From Rhodothermia bacterium (GTDB lineage Bacteria; Bacteroidota; Rhodothermia; Rhodothermales; JAAAOL01): DNA of 64,000 nucleotides. A model generated the notes under the pieces. That model was given only the letters and a program-made list of their open reading frames with translations. It ran no database searches and was not told where the DNA came from. Shown piece after piece: positions 28,062 to 37,600 of the stretch. The stretch is from the NCBI GenBank assembly GCA_030428385.1, contig JAUIDY010000002.1, positions 1-64,000 on the forward strand. Direction: 5' to 3'. Each line of letters begins with the position of its first letter. The first letter of the stretch is position 1. The position numbers and the translations under genes are program-made.

Positions 28062-28464
28062 GGCGCTTGTGGTGGCTGGTGTTTTCTTGTTGTACCTTCG
28101 TTCCTCCAGGCACGTTTAGCGTGTTTTTCCGTCGGGTTTGACACCTTTGCTTCTCCTTGTCATCCCGGGCGAAGCCGAGGCACGAGGGCGTAGCCCGACT
28201 GACGTACGTAAATCTCGTCGTACGCAGCTATTCCCTTTCGTTGAAATTCCTCACATGCGTTTAGCTCCGCTTCGCTCCGTGACACGAGCCAAAGGCGACT
28301 GGTGAAATAATCTTCCGTTGGTCGATTTGGGATGACGTAAAAGTGTGTCATTCACAAAAGGAAAGTGCTCTAGATTGCCGGATCTTCAGCGACCAATTGG
28401 TTGCGGACCCCAACCCGTCGTTTCAGACGTGTGAGCGTATGAGCCCTCTATTAGCAACACACCC
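28062..28464. other. intergenic region holding one bounded repeat-like element
   Basis: About 400 bases between the serine hydrolase and the cyclase. Most of it is the element 28159-28336 described separately. A 63-codon minus-strand frame within it reads like a by-product of the repeat and is not called as a gene. The rest shows no terminator or RNA. Confidence 0.5.
28159..28336. repeat. 178-bp element bounded by GTCATCCC/GGGATGAC
   Basis: The two ends are exact 8-base inverted copies. Inside are several short palindromes, such as GGGC...GCCC and GTACG...CGTAC, and repeated CGAAGC/GCTTCG steps. The ends resemble those of the palindromic GTCATC family at 8679, so it may be a longer or composite relative. 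Confidence 0.5.
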
Positions 28465-29487
28465 ATGCCCCTAAGGAGAAAGTCCGTTTTACGAATCCAG
28501 ACGTTTGCGTTATTCAGCCTGACGTATGGGGTGGTCGGCCTGTTCTGGGAGTATCTCGAATTGGGGTATTTCTCCCTGGAGGGACCCGCAATCGGGGTGG
28601 TGGTTGGATTAACGTTGGCGGCTCTGGAGGAGACCCGGATCGGACGCGTCACGCGTGCTATGCCGTTGACCAAGGCCATCGTGGTAAAAAGCGCGCTGTA
28701 TTTGGCGGTCCTTGCCATTCCGGTGCTTGTCACCGGGTTTATTGGAGGGCTGTTACAAGGATCAGAGGTCCGCGAGTTTTTCGAGTGGATGGTGTCGGGA
28801 GATTTCCTGCTGACGTCGCTCCTTATCTACCTGATCCATGTCGTTGTCTCCTTCGCCCGGAATCTGAACCGGCTGCTCGGCCCCCGCACGCTGCTTCGGT
28901 ATCTGCGGGGTACGTATCACCGGCCGCGTGTCGAACGGCGGGTGTTTATGTTTCTGGATATGAAGTCGTCTACCACCCTCGCCGAAACGCTGGGAGGGCG
29001 ACAATATTTCTCGCTCCTGAACACGTTTTTCCGGGATATTTCAGACCCGATCCTGGAGCGGGACGCCGAGATCTATCAGTATATCGGCGATGAGGTGGTG
29101 CTTACGTGGCCCGTGGACTCCGGCTTTCGGGACGCGAACTGCATCCGCGTATTTTTTGAGATCTTGGCGGAGATCGAGCACCGCCGGGCCTATTACGAAG
29201 CCGAGTTTGGGCACGTGCCCGCGTTTAAGGCGGGGCTTCACTTTGGGGATGTGATCACGGCAGAAATAGGGGATTTAAAGAAAGAGATTGTCTACAACGG
29301 AGATGTCTTAAACACGACGGCCCGTATCCAATCCCTGTGCAATCAATACGACCAGTTGTTGCTTGCCTCGGAGGAACTGGTTGCCGAGTTGGAACTGCCG
29401 AAATTCCTTGCTACCAAATCCCTCGGCCCCGTGGAACTCCGGGGCAAAGCCGAGCCCCTTCCGCTCGTCGCCCTTTTTCCACGTTGA
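28465..29487 (+). CDS. membrane-bound class III adenylate/guanylate cyclase
   Basis: A 340-aa protein. About four membrane helices occupy residues 10-135 (for example LTYGVVGLFWEYLELG, LYLAVLAIPVLVTGFIGG), followed by a class III cyclase catalytic domain. The two metal-binding Asp are in FLDMKSSTTLAE and YIGDEVVLTW, and the base-selecting and transition-state residues lie in YNGDVLNTTARIQ. All look intact, so it should make a cyclic nucleotide, most likely cAMP given the Asp before VLN. No effector gene is next to it. Confidence 0.9.
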   Translation: MPLRRKSVLRIQTFALFSLTYGVVGLFWEYLELGYFSLEGPAIGVVVGLTLAALEETRIGRVTRAMPLTKAIVVKSALYLAVLAIPVLVTGFIGGLLQGSEVREFFEWMVSGDFLLTSLLIYLIHVVVSFARNLNRLLGPRTLLRYLRGTYHRPRVERRVFMFLDMKSSTTLAETLGGRQYFSLLNTFFRDISDPILERDAEIYQYIGDEVVLTWPVDSGFRDANCIRVFFEILAEIEHRRAYYEAEFGHVPAFKAGLHFGDVITAEIGDLKKEIVYNGDVLNTTARIQSLCNQYDQLLLASEELVAELELPKFLATKSLGPVELRGKAEPLPLVALFPR

Positions 29488-29606
29488 GGCTTTAAAATTA
29501 AGTATATTGACACCGCCTGAGGTAGGTGTTATGCTAAGTCAGGTCACTCCGTAGGATTACAAGTTAGTTGCTGGAATACTGCTCCTTTTCAGTTATAACT
29601 ATATCC

Positions 29607-30041
29607 ATGTCTGAAAACGCTTCCTTCAAGATTGAAATATTCGAAGAACACCAATTTGTTTATTTTCAGCTTAATGGTGATATAAACAAGGAGGAATTGG
29701 AGCGCATGAACCAAGCCCTCAGAGACCATCCTAGTTATCAATATTCATACGATGGAATATTTGATTTTCGTAATGGAAAATGGGCCATGAAAATTGAGGA
29801 CTTCCTCGAAGAGAATAGAAAGATTAAACAAATTCTAAAAGGCTTCGACGTTGGAAAGTGGGCCGTTCTTGTTGCGTCTCCAAAAGAAACAGCCTACAGC
29901 ATGTTATGGTCACGAAACTTACAAAATGCTTATCAAGATGGTGTCTTCTCCACGACTGAAGGCGCTGCTACATTTCTGAACAGAAATCATGCGTTTATCC
30001 TGAAAGTAATTAATGAAGTGAGCGCTCCCGAACGCAACTAA
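29607..30041 (+). CDS. low-GC protein, possibly STAS/SpoIIAA-like
   Basis: A 144-aa cytoplasmic protein: VYFQLNGDINKEELERMNQAL, YDGIFDFRNGKWAMKIEDF, VGKWAVLVASPKETAYSML. The strand-helix order is like SpoIIAA-type STAS proteins seen in Bacteroidota, where they have unknown roles. Two counted 60-base stretches are 33% and 37% GC, far below the neighbouring genes, which points to recent transfer. The Met before SENASFKIE fits the start of the first strand. Confidence 0.6.
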   Translation: MSENASFKIEIFEEHQFVYFQLNGDINKEELERMNQALRDHPSYQYSYDGIFDFRNGKWAMKIEDFLEENRKIKQILKGFDVGKWAVLVASPKETAYSMLWSRNLQNAYQDGVFSTTEGAATFLNRNHAFILKVINEVSAPERN

Positions 30042-30185
30042 CCCGTGGATGAACCACCGTTATACACTCGCTAGTCGGTGCAGTCATGCTGTGGTCTACT
30101 CCTCGTCCCCAGTGCTGCGCCGGGTGTATACACGCCGATTATCCTTTTCGTTAGACGTCGCTGAAAAAGACCTTCTTGACATTTC

Positions 30186-30590
30186 ATGAGCACACCGGAG
30201 CCTATCTCTGCCAAGAACAACACCACGAGCGAGCTACTGCATATTAGCGAAGCGATCCTTCATGCCATCTGTTCGCATGACGAGGAGGCGCTTTCTTCGT
30301 ATTTAGCCGCCGATTTTGTGCTCATGAGTGGGGCCTCCCGCCAAGACCGCGCATCATTCCTTGAGGGCGTAGGAACGGCTGACTTTAAAACGCTCCAGGC
30401 AGGCTTTGAGGCTATTGAGGTGGAATGCTGGGGTGATACGGCTGTGGTTGCAGGCGTGCAGCGCGTTGAAGTGGAGCACGGCCCCGGGTCTATCGTTTCA
30501 CGGGTGGGGTTCACGGATGTGTTTGTGCAGGAGCAGGGGCGCTGGTTGTTGCGCGTGGTCGTGAGCACCGAGCTACCAGGAGCCGTGTAA
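30186..30590 (+). CDS. DUF4440/NTF2-like protein
   Basis: A 134-aa protein with the DUF4440 layout. A long first helix (HISEAILHAICSHDEEALSSYL) is followed by AADFVLMSG, FKTLQAGFEAIEVECWGDTAVVAG, and FTDVFVQEQGRWLLRVVVSTE. These NTF2-fold proteins are small and versatile; no ligand is predicted. GC returns to the local norm. It is followed by another small gene about 120 bases later. Confidence 0.8.
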   Translation: MSTPEPISAKNNTTSELLHISEAILHAICSHDEEALSSYLAADFVLMSGASRQDRASFLEGVGTADFKTLQAGFEAIEVECWGDTAVVAGVQRVEVEHGPGSIVSRVGFTDVFVQEQGRWLLRVVVSTELPGAV

Positions 30591-30713
30591 CCAAATGTGC
30601 AAGCCGCAAGTAAACACTGCCGGGACACATTGGTGCTTCCAAAGCTCGCTGTATCTGACGTTTATCATTACCTGGTACAGGTAAAGGCAAGGGCTTTTAG
30701 AAGTAGATCAACC

Positions 30714-30956
30714 ATGAAAAACATGAAACGGGCGCTGCGGCGTCATCATTACCAGCGTATCAAGCGGGCACGGGCAGGCTACTGGTCGGGCTATGCGGCG
30801 CACGCCGGCAAGCCGCAGGGCATGGTGGCTTCAAGCCCGTGTCGGTGTTCGGGGCCGTGTTGTGGCAACCCGCGGCATCACTTTGGCGAAGCCACCGTGC
30901 AAGAGCGGCGGCAGGCCGGTTTTGATAGCTCAGCACTGGTGGAGGTAGGGGCGTAG
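30714..30956 (+). CDS. small basic Cys-motif protein of a widespread uncharacterised family
   Basis: An 80-aa protein: MKNMKRALRRHHYQRIKRAR at the start, then CRCSGPCCGNPRHHFGEATV and ERRQA. The Arg/His-rich opening followed by CxC, CGNPR and ...GExTxQERR is a pattern I recall in many bacteria, always as a small protein of unknown function. The Cys group suggests metal or nucleic acid binding. The longer upstream frame lacks the pattern, so the internal Met is the likely start. Confidence 0.75.
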   Translation: MKNMKRALRRHHYQRIKRARAGYWSGYAAHAGKPQGMVASSPCRCSGPCCGNPRHHFGEATVQERRQAGFDSSALVEVGA

Positions 30957-31025
30957 CGCGTGTGCCTGCGCAGGAGATTGCGTATCATGCCGGTGGTGTT
31001 TCCTCATTTCCAAACCCCTCCCGCC

Positions 31026-31874
31026 ATGAACACCCCGCGCCAAACCGGTTGGCTTTTCGCCGCACTTCTTTTCTTCGTCTTCTGCCCGCCCGAAAGCACC
31101 GCCCAGGAGGTGGTTTTCTTCGATGACTTCGCGGGTGACACGCTGGACCGCAGCAAGTGGAACGTGATCGTCACCGGGTTCTGGGTGAACAACGAGCAGC
31201 AGGCCTACGTGGACTCGGAAGAGACGATTTATTTTGCCGACGTAGACGGGGCCGAAAACGGCGCGCTGGTGTTACATCCGCGCTGGCGGCCGGGCCACGA
31301 AACCGCCGAAGGCCGCACATTCGACTTCATCTCCGGGCGCATCAACACGCGGGGAAAGTTCGATGTGACGCACGGCAAGCTGGAGGCCCGCATCAAGCTC
31401 CCCGACGCCGAAGGCGTATGGCCGGCGTGGTGGGCGCTGGGCAACGGGCGCTGGCCCGACACCGGCGAAATCGACATCATGGAATACGTCGGTGAGCCGG
31501 ACTGGACGGGCGTGGCGCTGCATGGCCCCGGTTACTCGGGCGAGACGCCCATCGTCAACAAGTTCTTTTTCCCGCCGACGGAGGATGTCACGTCGTGGCA
31601 TGTCTACGCCGTAGAGTGGAGCGCGGACGAACTGGTGTTTCTCGTAGACGACCGCGTCGCGTACCGCGCCACCCGACCCATGATCGAGCACTACGGCGAA
31701 TGGCAGTTCGACACGCCCAAGTTTCTCATCCTGAACTTCGCGCTGGGCGGAGCCTATCCGTTTAAAACCAACGGCATCGAGGAACCCTACAACGGCCTGC
31801 CCGCCGCCACCGTCGAACGCATCAAGAACAACGAAATTGCGATGTATGTGGACTGGGTGCGCGTGACGCAGTAA
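31026..31874 (+). CDS. secreted glycoside hydrolase family 16 endo-glucanase
   Basis: A 282-aa enzyme with a signal peptide ending STAQ and a GH16 beta-jelly-roll. The catalytic strand is GEIDIMEYVG (ExDxxE), preceded by WPAWWALGNGRWPDTG and followed by WHVYAVEWSADELVFLVDD and FLILNFALGG. Family members cut beta-1,3-glucans, laminarin, mixed-linkage glucan, agar or carrageenan; the IDIME form is the one with the beta-bulge, typical of laminarinases. No susC/susD pair is nearby. The convergent lipoprotein gene ends 3 bases away. Confidence 0.93.
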   Translation: MNTPRQTGWLFAALLFFVFCPPESTAQEVVFFDDFAGDTLDRSKWNVIVTGFWVNNEQQAYVDSEETIYFADVDGAENGALVLHPRWRPGHETAEGRTFDFISGRINTRGKFDVTHGKLEARIKLPDAEGVWPAWWALGNGRWPDTGEIDIMEYVGEPDWTGVALHGPGYSGETPIVNKFFFPPTEDVTSWHVYAVEWSADELVFLVDDRVAYRATRPMIEHYGEWQFDTPKFLILNFALGGAYPFKTNGIEEPYNGLPAATVERIKNNEIAMYVDWVRVTQ

Positions 31875-31876
31875 GC

Positions 31877-32917
31877 CTACTGGATGCCCAGGCCCACAAT
31901 AAAGTCGAGGATGAGGGTGCCGCTGCCCGGGTTGTTCTTGTCGCCGCCTTGTTCGGGGTCGTATTTATAGCCGCGCACGCGCAATTCGCCCGGTGGATTG
32001 ACGGTGACATTTGGGCTGACATCCACCTCCTTGCGCAACCCGATGGGACGGCTGAGCAAATCCGTGTCGGCGGGCCGGAACAGCAACGCCGCTTCCAGTT
32101 CGGACGACGGGGTGATTTCAAAGTGGTAATAGTCGCCCCGCACGTCGATGTAATCCGTCCATTCGGTTTGTCCGTTGAACAGGCGGAGGGACACGAGATA
32201 GGTCTGTCCATCATTCACAAAGAGGGTCGCTCCGCGCTCCCCGTTCACCAGCCCGTTGTCATTGCCCAGGCCCGCCCCAGAACCGCCGATGCGTAGCGTG
32301 GCCGAGGTGATCACCGGCAAATCGCCAGGCCCGAGCGGTGGGGTCACCTGCACCGGAAAGGTCACCTCGGCCAGCGGTGTCACGCCGAGGCCCTGGTTGT
32401 TCTTCACCTCTTGGTCGTAGAACGTGAGTTGGACCTGCACCTGCCCTTCGCTTACGGCCAGCCGGTTAAAGTCGACGCGCACGTTATAGGCCAGCCCTAC
32501 GGCGAGGTCCGCCCCGAGGAGTTCTTCGCCGTAGTCGCTTTCGCGGTCCGTCACGTCCCAGTTAACCTCGCTGAGGCCGCTGATGGTGTAGCGCACGAGG
32601 TAATGCTCGGCATCGCCGGGAATCTGACGGTCGGCGATGTTGATGCCGCGCGTGTTGTAGATCTCCACGCGGCCGGTGTATTCAGCCTTGGGATCGAGAA
32701 AGAGGGTGTCTACCTCGGTGACCTGCCCGTTGTTAAGGCGAATCTGGGCAGACTGCGTACGGGTTTCGTCAGCGCGAATGTCGCCCAGGCGCGTCAGCCG
32801 CAGAACAACACGTTCGATCGCTTCTGGGTCGTCGTCTTCGAGGGAGCCGCTGTCACAGCCTGCTACCCAAAAGGTCCCCCAGGCACAAAACAGCAAGAGG
32901 CAACCACGTACAAGCAT
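31877..32917 (-). CDS. lipoprotein with two tandem beta-rich domains
   Basis: About 346 aa with a lipoprotein signal ending FWVAGC (Cys21). Two similar halves follow. The first has IERVVLRLTRLG, LFLDPKAEYTGRVEIYN, DAEHYLVRYTISG; the second has ITSATLRIGGSG, LFVNDGQTYLVSLRLFN, GDYYHFEITPSS. Each half parallels the single domain of the lipoprotein at 8091 (VVLTLTGG, VTYTGSIALFND, DEHQFFYTVGG). It has no TonB receptor beside it. I read it as a duplicated relative of that family. Confidence 0.72.
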   Translation of the reverse strand: MLVRGCLLLFCAWGTFWVAGCDSGSLEDDDPEAIERVVLRLTRLGDIRADETRTQSAQIRLNNGQVTEVDTLFLDPKAEYTGRVEIYNTRGINIADRQIPGDAEHYLVRYTISGLSEVNWDVTDRESDYGEELLGADLAVGLAYNVRVDFNRLAVSEGQVQVQLTFYDQEVKNNQGLGVTPLAEVTFPVQVTPPLGPGDLPVITSATLRIGGSGAGLGNDNGLVNGERGATLFVNDGQTYLVSLRLFNGQTEWTDYIDVRGDYYHFEITPSSELEAALLFRPADTDLLSRPIGLRKEVDVSPNVTVNPPGELRVRGYKYDPEQGGDKNNPGSGTLILDFIVGLGIQ

Positions 32918-33037
32918 AGCTGAAATTGTTCGAACCAAAACAGGAAACAACCAACCATGCTAGCGGCGAATCTGGTCATTTTCAAGGCGAATACGCGGCC
33001 CTCTGGCGTTATCTGAAGGGTAACGTGGTTGCTGGTT

Positions 33038-34201
33038 TCAGGGCGACGGCTTCAGAGATGTGGCAGCCACGGTGGCACCTGGGAGCGGCAGGTGCAGGGT
33101 GGCAACGGCAGGTTGGATCGCGGTGCCTTCGGGAAGCAGCCGCTGTGCATTCTTGAGGGCCGTTGCAAAAGCGGGAATAAAGGCGCGGGGATCGGTGGAG
33201 GACACGCGTTCTTTGTCGCCCTCGTAGAATTCCGTTAGGGTGTGCTCCGTAAGGCCCCATTGCAGTTCCATCTGGTCGAACGTCATGCGCAGGCGCAGCG
33301 GTGTAATGCGTCCCCATTCTCTCCCCAGCCGGTCCGAGATCATGTTGTCCAGAACGAGCGGGTCCTCGTTGCCCGGTGGATGATAGAGCACCACGCTATG
33401 ACCCGGAATATCAGGAAGGCGAACGATGGCAATCCGAAGCCGGTGCGCCGGGATGCCCAGCAGCCGCAGCGAGACGTAATGCGCCATCGCGAAGTCGTCG
33501 CAGTCGCCCCGGCCCCGCAGCAGCGTTTCGATGGGCGACTGCCAGTAATCATTGCCATCCTGGAGTCCGAGGTCGGAACCGGCGCGGATGGTGCGGGCAA
33601 AAAAGGCGCTCACGGCGTGGACTTTTTCGTGTTCGGTGCCGTGCTGCTGTTCGTTGATCAAGTGCTCCCAGGCCGTGAGCCGCCGCACGGCCTTGCGGCC
33701 CGCCCGTTCCGCGGCTTCGGCTTTTAACGAGGCCGGAATCGTGAGGTGACCGTCTGTGACCATCGGGGTGCCTGTTTGAAGTAGGTCGACGAGGGTTTGG
33801 CGGGCGCGGTGCACCGTGATTTCGTTCCTGAACCGGCTCTGGGTGAGGGAAAGGTCGTTGCGCGCATAGCGGCTCGCTTTTGCTACATGGTCTTCCCATG
33901 GGGTCTGTAGGTAGAGGTCGTGGAGCACCATCGATGCAAAGTCGGCCCATCCGGTTTGCGGGTTCATGAGATAGGCTTGTGCCGGAGCAGGCAGGTCGTG
34001 CCATGCGGCATCCAACTGCTGGTATTCGTCGGCGGTGATGGCATAGCGGTCTTGCAATGCTGTGTTCAGGTCTACCTGTTGGAACAGCGCATTAAACGAA
34101 TCGGCGGCGGCGCTGATGGTGGCGGTGTCTATTTCGGGCTGGGCCGTTGCAGAAGGGGTAACCGTTACCAGGGCCAACAGGCACAAAAAAAGCTTCTTCA
34201 T
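33038..34201 (-). CDS. transglutaminase-like cysteine protease, LapG/BTLCP type
   Basis: A 387-aa exported protein (signal ending SATAQ). The C-terminal half carries the transglutaminase-like protease core: YWQSPIETLLRGRGDCDDFA with the nucleophile Cys, then IPGHSVVLYHPPG with the His and LVLDNMI with the Asp. LapG-type proteases release surface adhesins by periplasmic cleavage under c-di-GMP control in other phyla. No LapD partner or adhesin is visible here, so the target is unknown. The roughly 200-residue helical N-terminal region is of unknown use. Confidence 0.8.
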   Translation of the reverse strand: MKKLFLCLLALVTVTPSATAQPEIDTATISAAADSFNALFQQVDLNTALQDRYAITADEYQQLDAAWHDLPAPAQAYLMNPQTGWADFASMVLHDLYLQTPWEDHVAKASRYARNDLSLTQSRFRNEITVHRARQTLVDLLQTGTPMVTDGHLTIPASLKAEAAERAGRKAVRRLTAWEHLINEQQHGTEHEKVHAVSAFFARTIRAGSDLGLQDGNDYWQSPIETLLRGRGDCDDFAMAHYVSLRLLGIPAHRLRIAIVRLPDIPGHSVVLYHPPGNEDPLVLDNMISDRLGREWGRITPLRLRMTFDQMELQWGLTEHTLTEFYEGDKERVSSTDPRAFIPAFATALKNAQRLLPEGTAIQPAVATLHLPLPGATVAATSLKPSP

Positions 34202-34669
34202 GGGAGATCTCCACACCGTATGAAACAAGGCGCCGAGCCCGGTCAGCGGGCTCCGTGCGCGGGTCTGGAGAAAGGATAGAAGGCGTAGCACGCCGGCCCG
34301 CTACGCAGGCTGCCAATACCTATGCGGGATATGCCAGGGCCGTGCAGGATCTGCCAAACATGGTGCAAAACCTGCCAGAACGGGAAAAAACGCGGAAAAA
34401 GGGGCTAGGCCGATGGAAGGAAGGGACTTTAGTCTGTGCTTGTTGGGGCCGGGGTTTATACGGATTCCATTAGATGATGTCGGGATAGTGAGGCGGCTTC
34501 CTACTGCGTTCCCTCTCCCTTGATGGGAGAGGGCTAGGGTGAGACGTTGAACCAAGTCAAGCGTTTTCGTTGGCGTATTTCTCCCTCGCTCTGTATTCCC
34601 TTCTATGGGGAAACCGAAGTTTCACGCAGTAAATGACCAGACGAAACAGGACGCAACCGGGCGTCAGCG
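34202..34669. other. intergenic spacer with one MITE-like repeat
   Basis: About 470 bases between the LapG-like protein and the hybrid sensor. The part 34455-34610 is a dispersed repeat described separately. The remainder holds no gene, terminator or RNA that I can support. Confidence 0.5.
34455..34610 (+). repeat. MITE-like dispersed repeat, copy 1
   Basis: Begins TTATACGGATTC, continues with TGATGTCGGGATAG, GCGGCTTC, GCGTTCCCTCTCCCTTGATG, GGGAGAGGGC, and TTGGCGTATTTCTCCCTC. The same series, in the same order on the opposite strand, makes up 62898-63120. The second copy has matching ends on both sides, so the full element is palindromic. Confidence 0.75.
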
Positions 34670-37600
34670 TCAGGGCTTTTTGAGCAACTCGGAAGGAGCC
34701 ATGCCATAGGCTTCGCGGAAGGCCCGGGCAAAGGACGACGTGTTGCTGTAGCCAACGGCAAAGGTGATCTCAGAGACGGTCCCGGCCTTCTGTTCCAGGA
34801 GCTGCTTGGCGCGGTCCAGGCGCACGGAGCGGATGTAGGCCGCCGGGGTGCAGTCGAGCAATGCCTTCAGCTTGCGATAAAGTTGGCGCTCACTCACACC
34901 CAACGCGCTGCACAGCGCCTCTACCTGAAAGTCCTCCTCGGCCAGATGGTCTTCCACGATGGTTTGCAAGCGCTGGATAAACACCTCGTCGAGCGGGGTC
35001 ACCGCCACGGCCGAGGAGGTAATGCGCTGGGAAAGGGGCGCGGCGTTGAGGAGCTGTTGCCGCATCTCAATCAGTTTGCGCACGCGCACCTTCAACTCGC
35101 GGGAACTGAACGGTTTGGTGAGATAGGCATCAACGCCGGACTCCAGCCCTTGCAGCTTTTCTCCTTCGGTGCCCTTGGCGGTGAGCATCACGATGGGGAT
35201 GTGGCTGGTCACTTCATCGGCGCGAAGCTGCTGGGCCAGCGCATAGCCATCCACCTGGGGCATCATCACATCGCTGATGATGAGGTCGGGCACCACCTCT
35301 TTGGCGAGGGCAAAGCCTTGCGCTCCGTCGGCGGCTTCGAGCACGTGGTACGACGCCTGCAGGTGTTCGCAGATGTAGGCGCGCATGTCGGCGTTGTCCT
35401 CCACCACGAGGAGGATGGGCTGGTCGGTGTCAGGTTGGGCGTCGGGGGATGAGAGGGCCGCAGGAGCCTCGTCTGTCTGGCTGGCGGGTGCTGGTTCCGG
35501 GGCGGAAGCCATAGGCACCACTTGACCGTCAGAGAGATGATCGGTACCCAGTGGTAAGGACACCGTCACAACCGTTCCAAGCCCTTCCTTCGAGTTGACG
35601 TCGATGTGGCCGCCGTGGAGTTCTACGAGGTCTTTGGTGAGCGCGAGACCAATGCCGGTGCCTTCATAATCGCGGGTCGTTCCCGAGGCGACCTGGTAGA
35701 AGCGGTCGAAGATGTGCGGGAGTTCGTCGTCGGGAATGCCAATGCCGCTGTCGCGCACTTCGATTTCCACATAGGCTGCGCCGTTGTGCGATGCCCGCCG
35801 CACCCGCGTCGATACCTCGCCACCATCGGGGGTGAACTTGAGGGCGTTGGAAACGAGGTTCACGTAAATCTTCTCCAGCTTCTCGGGTTCGTAGTACACC
35901 TCAATGGGGTCGTGCTCGGCGAAAAAGCGAAGCCCCAGTTGGCGGCGTGCAGCCAGCGACTCGAAGGCGCCCGACAGCCGACGCAAAAAGGGGACGATGT
36001 TGGCTTTCTGCGCCCGCAGCGACATCTTCCCGGCCTCCAGCTTGGCCACATCCAGCAGTTGGTTGATCAGTTGCTGTAACCGGCTGGTGTGGCGCATCGC
36101 CATATCGAGCCGCTTGGCGTGATGCTCGTTGGTAAGCTCCTCCTGCAAGGTTTCGATCTGCCCCAGAATCAGCGTCAGCGGAGTTCTGAACTCATGGGTA
36201 ATATTGGCGAAGAAGGACGACCGCATCTCATCCAACTCGCGCAGGGAGGCGGCTTCGATCTGCTTGATGTGCAACTCGTTTTTCAGCCGCAGCGCCTCTT
36301 CGCGTTGCCGGGCTTTCTCTTGTTCTTTTTTCAGCAACCGCTGGCGTTGCACCCGCGCCGCGCCGAGCAGCAGCAGCACCCCGCCCAATACATATATGCC
36401 GTAGGCCCACCACGTTCGGTGCCACGGCGGGGCGATGCGGAAACGGTACGTAGCCTCGGTGCTCACCTGCTCGTAGATGTTTTGGGCGCGCACCCGAAAG
36501 GTATAGTCGCCCTCGGGGAGGTTGGTGTATTCTTTGGCCGTCTGGTCGGTCCACGCCGACCACTGGGGATCAAAGCCCTCAAGCAAGGTCTGAAACCGGA
36601 GCCGCTCGGCGTCTTCGTAGCTCGTGGCGGCATATTCGAAGCGCAGGTTGTGGGACGCATAATCAAGGTTTAAGGCGGGTACAAGTGCCGTCGCCGTGCC
36701 GCCATACACCAGCGAGTCTGCTCCCGCGACTACCTGCCGAATCAGGGCGGGATAGGGGGCGGCGTGGTTGAAGGTGTTGCGTGAGTCATAACGAATCAGA
36801 CCCTGCGTCCCGCCAAACCACCGCACCCCGCCTTCGTCGGCATACACGGTGTTGATGGTGGTCTGCTGAAACCGTCCAAACGGAGCGCGTTCCCAACGGA
36901 GGCCGCCTTCGTTGGTGGGTGTTCCCAGGGCCATGCCTTGTCCCAAGGCCCACACCGCGCCGTTGGGGTCTTCCCAAAACGTGCGTTGCCCGTCAAGCAA
37001 GGCGGCGGTGAAGGCGGCGTCTTCCACAAACTGGTTTGAGGAGGCATCAAAGCGGTATACCGTTTCGGCCATCGTGGCATACACCGTCCCTTCAATCACT
37101 TGCACCGTGGCACCGCCTTCGGGAAGACCCTGCGCCTTCCCAAAACGGTTAACCTGTACCTGGTCAAGTGAGGCTTCGCCGGGGAGAAACCGAAGTTGCA
37201 CGACGCCCGTCGCCTCGGTGCCCGCCCACACGGTACCGTCTGCGGTTTCGGCAAGGCTGGTGACATCATCTTGCATTGCAGGCACGGGGCCGTGGTCGTG
37301 CCATCCGTCGGGGGTTCGCTGGAGCAGGGTGAGTCCATAGCGGTGCCCCACAAACACCTGCGCCGGATTTTGCGGGGAGTGGTGGAGCGCAAAGGCTTCA
37401 AAATCTTTGTTGACCGAGGGGCGGACGGGATCCACTTCCTGCCCACGGATGCCATACACGCCATTGTCGGTGGCGACCAGCAACACATCTTCCACCGGGA
37501 GCATGTCTCTGAACTCGGTGGCCGGAAGCGCAACGGGCGCAAAGGTGCCCGTGCTTGGATCCAGAAAACGTACATCGGTGGCCGTGGACACATACAGCCG

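Noticed and set aside
28160-28351. 63-codon frame on the minus strand
   Set aside because: It lies almost exactly within the bounded repeat element at 28159-28336, so it is probably a by-product of the repeat.
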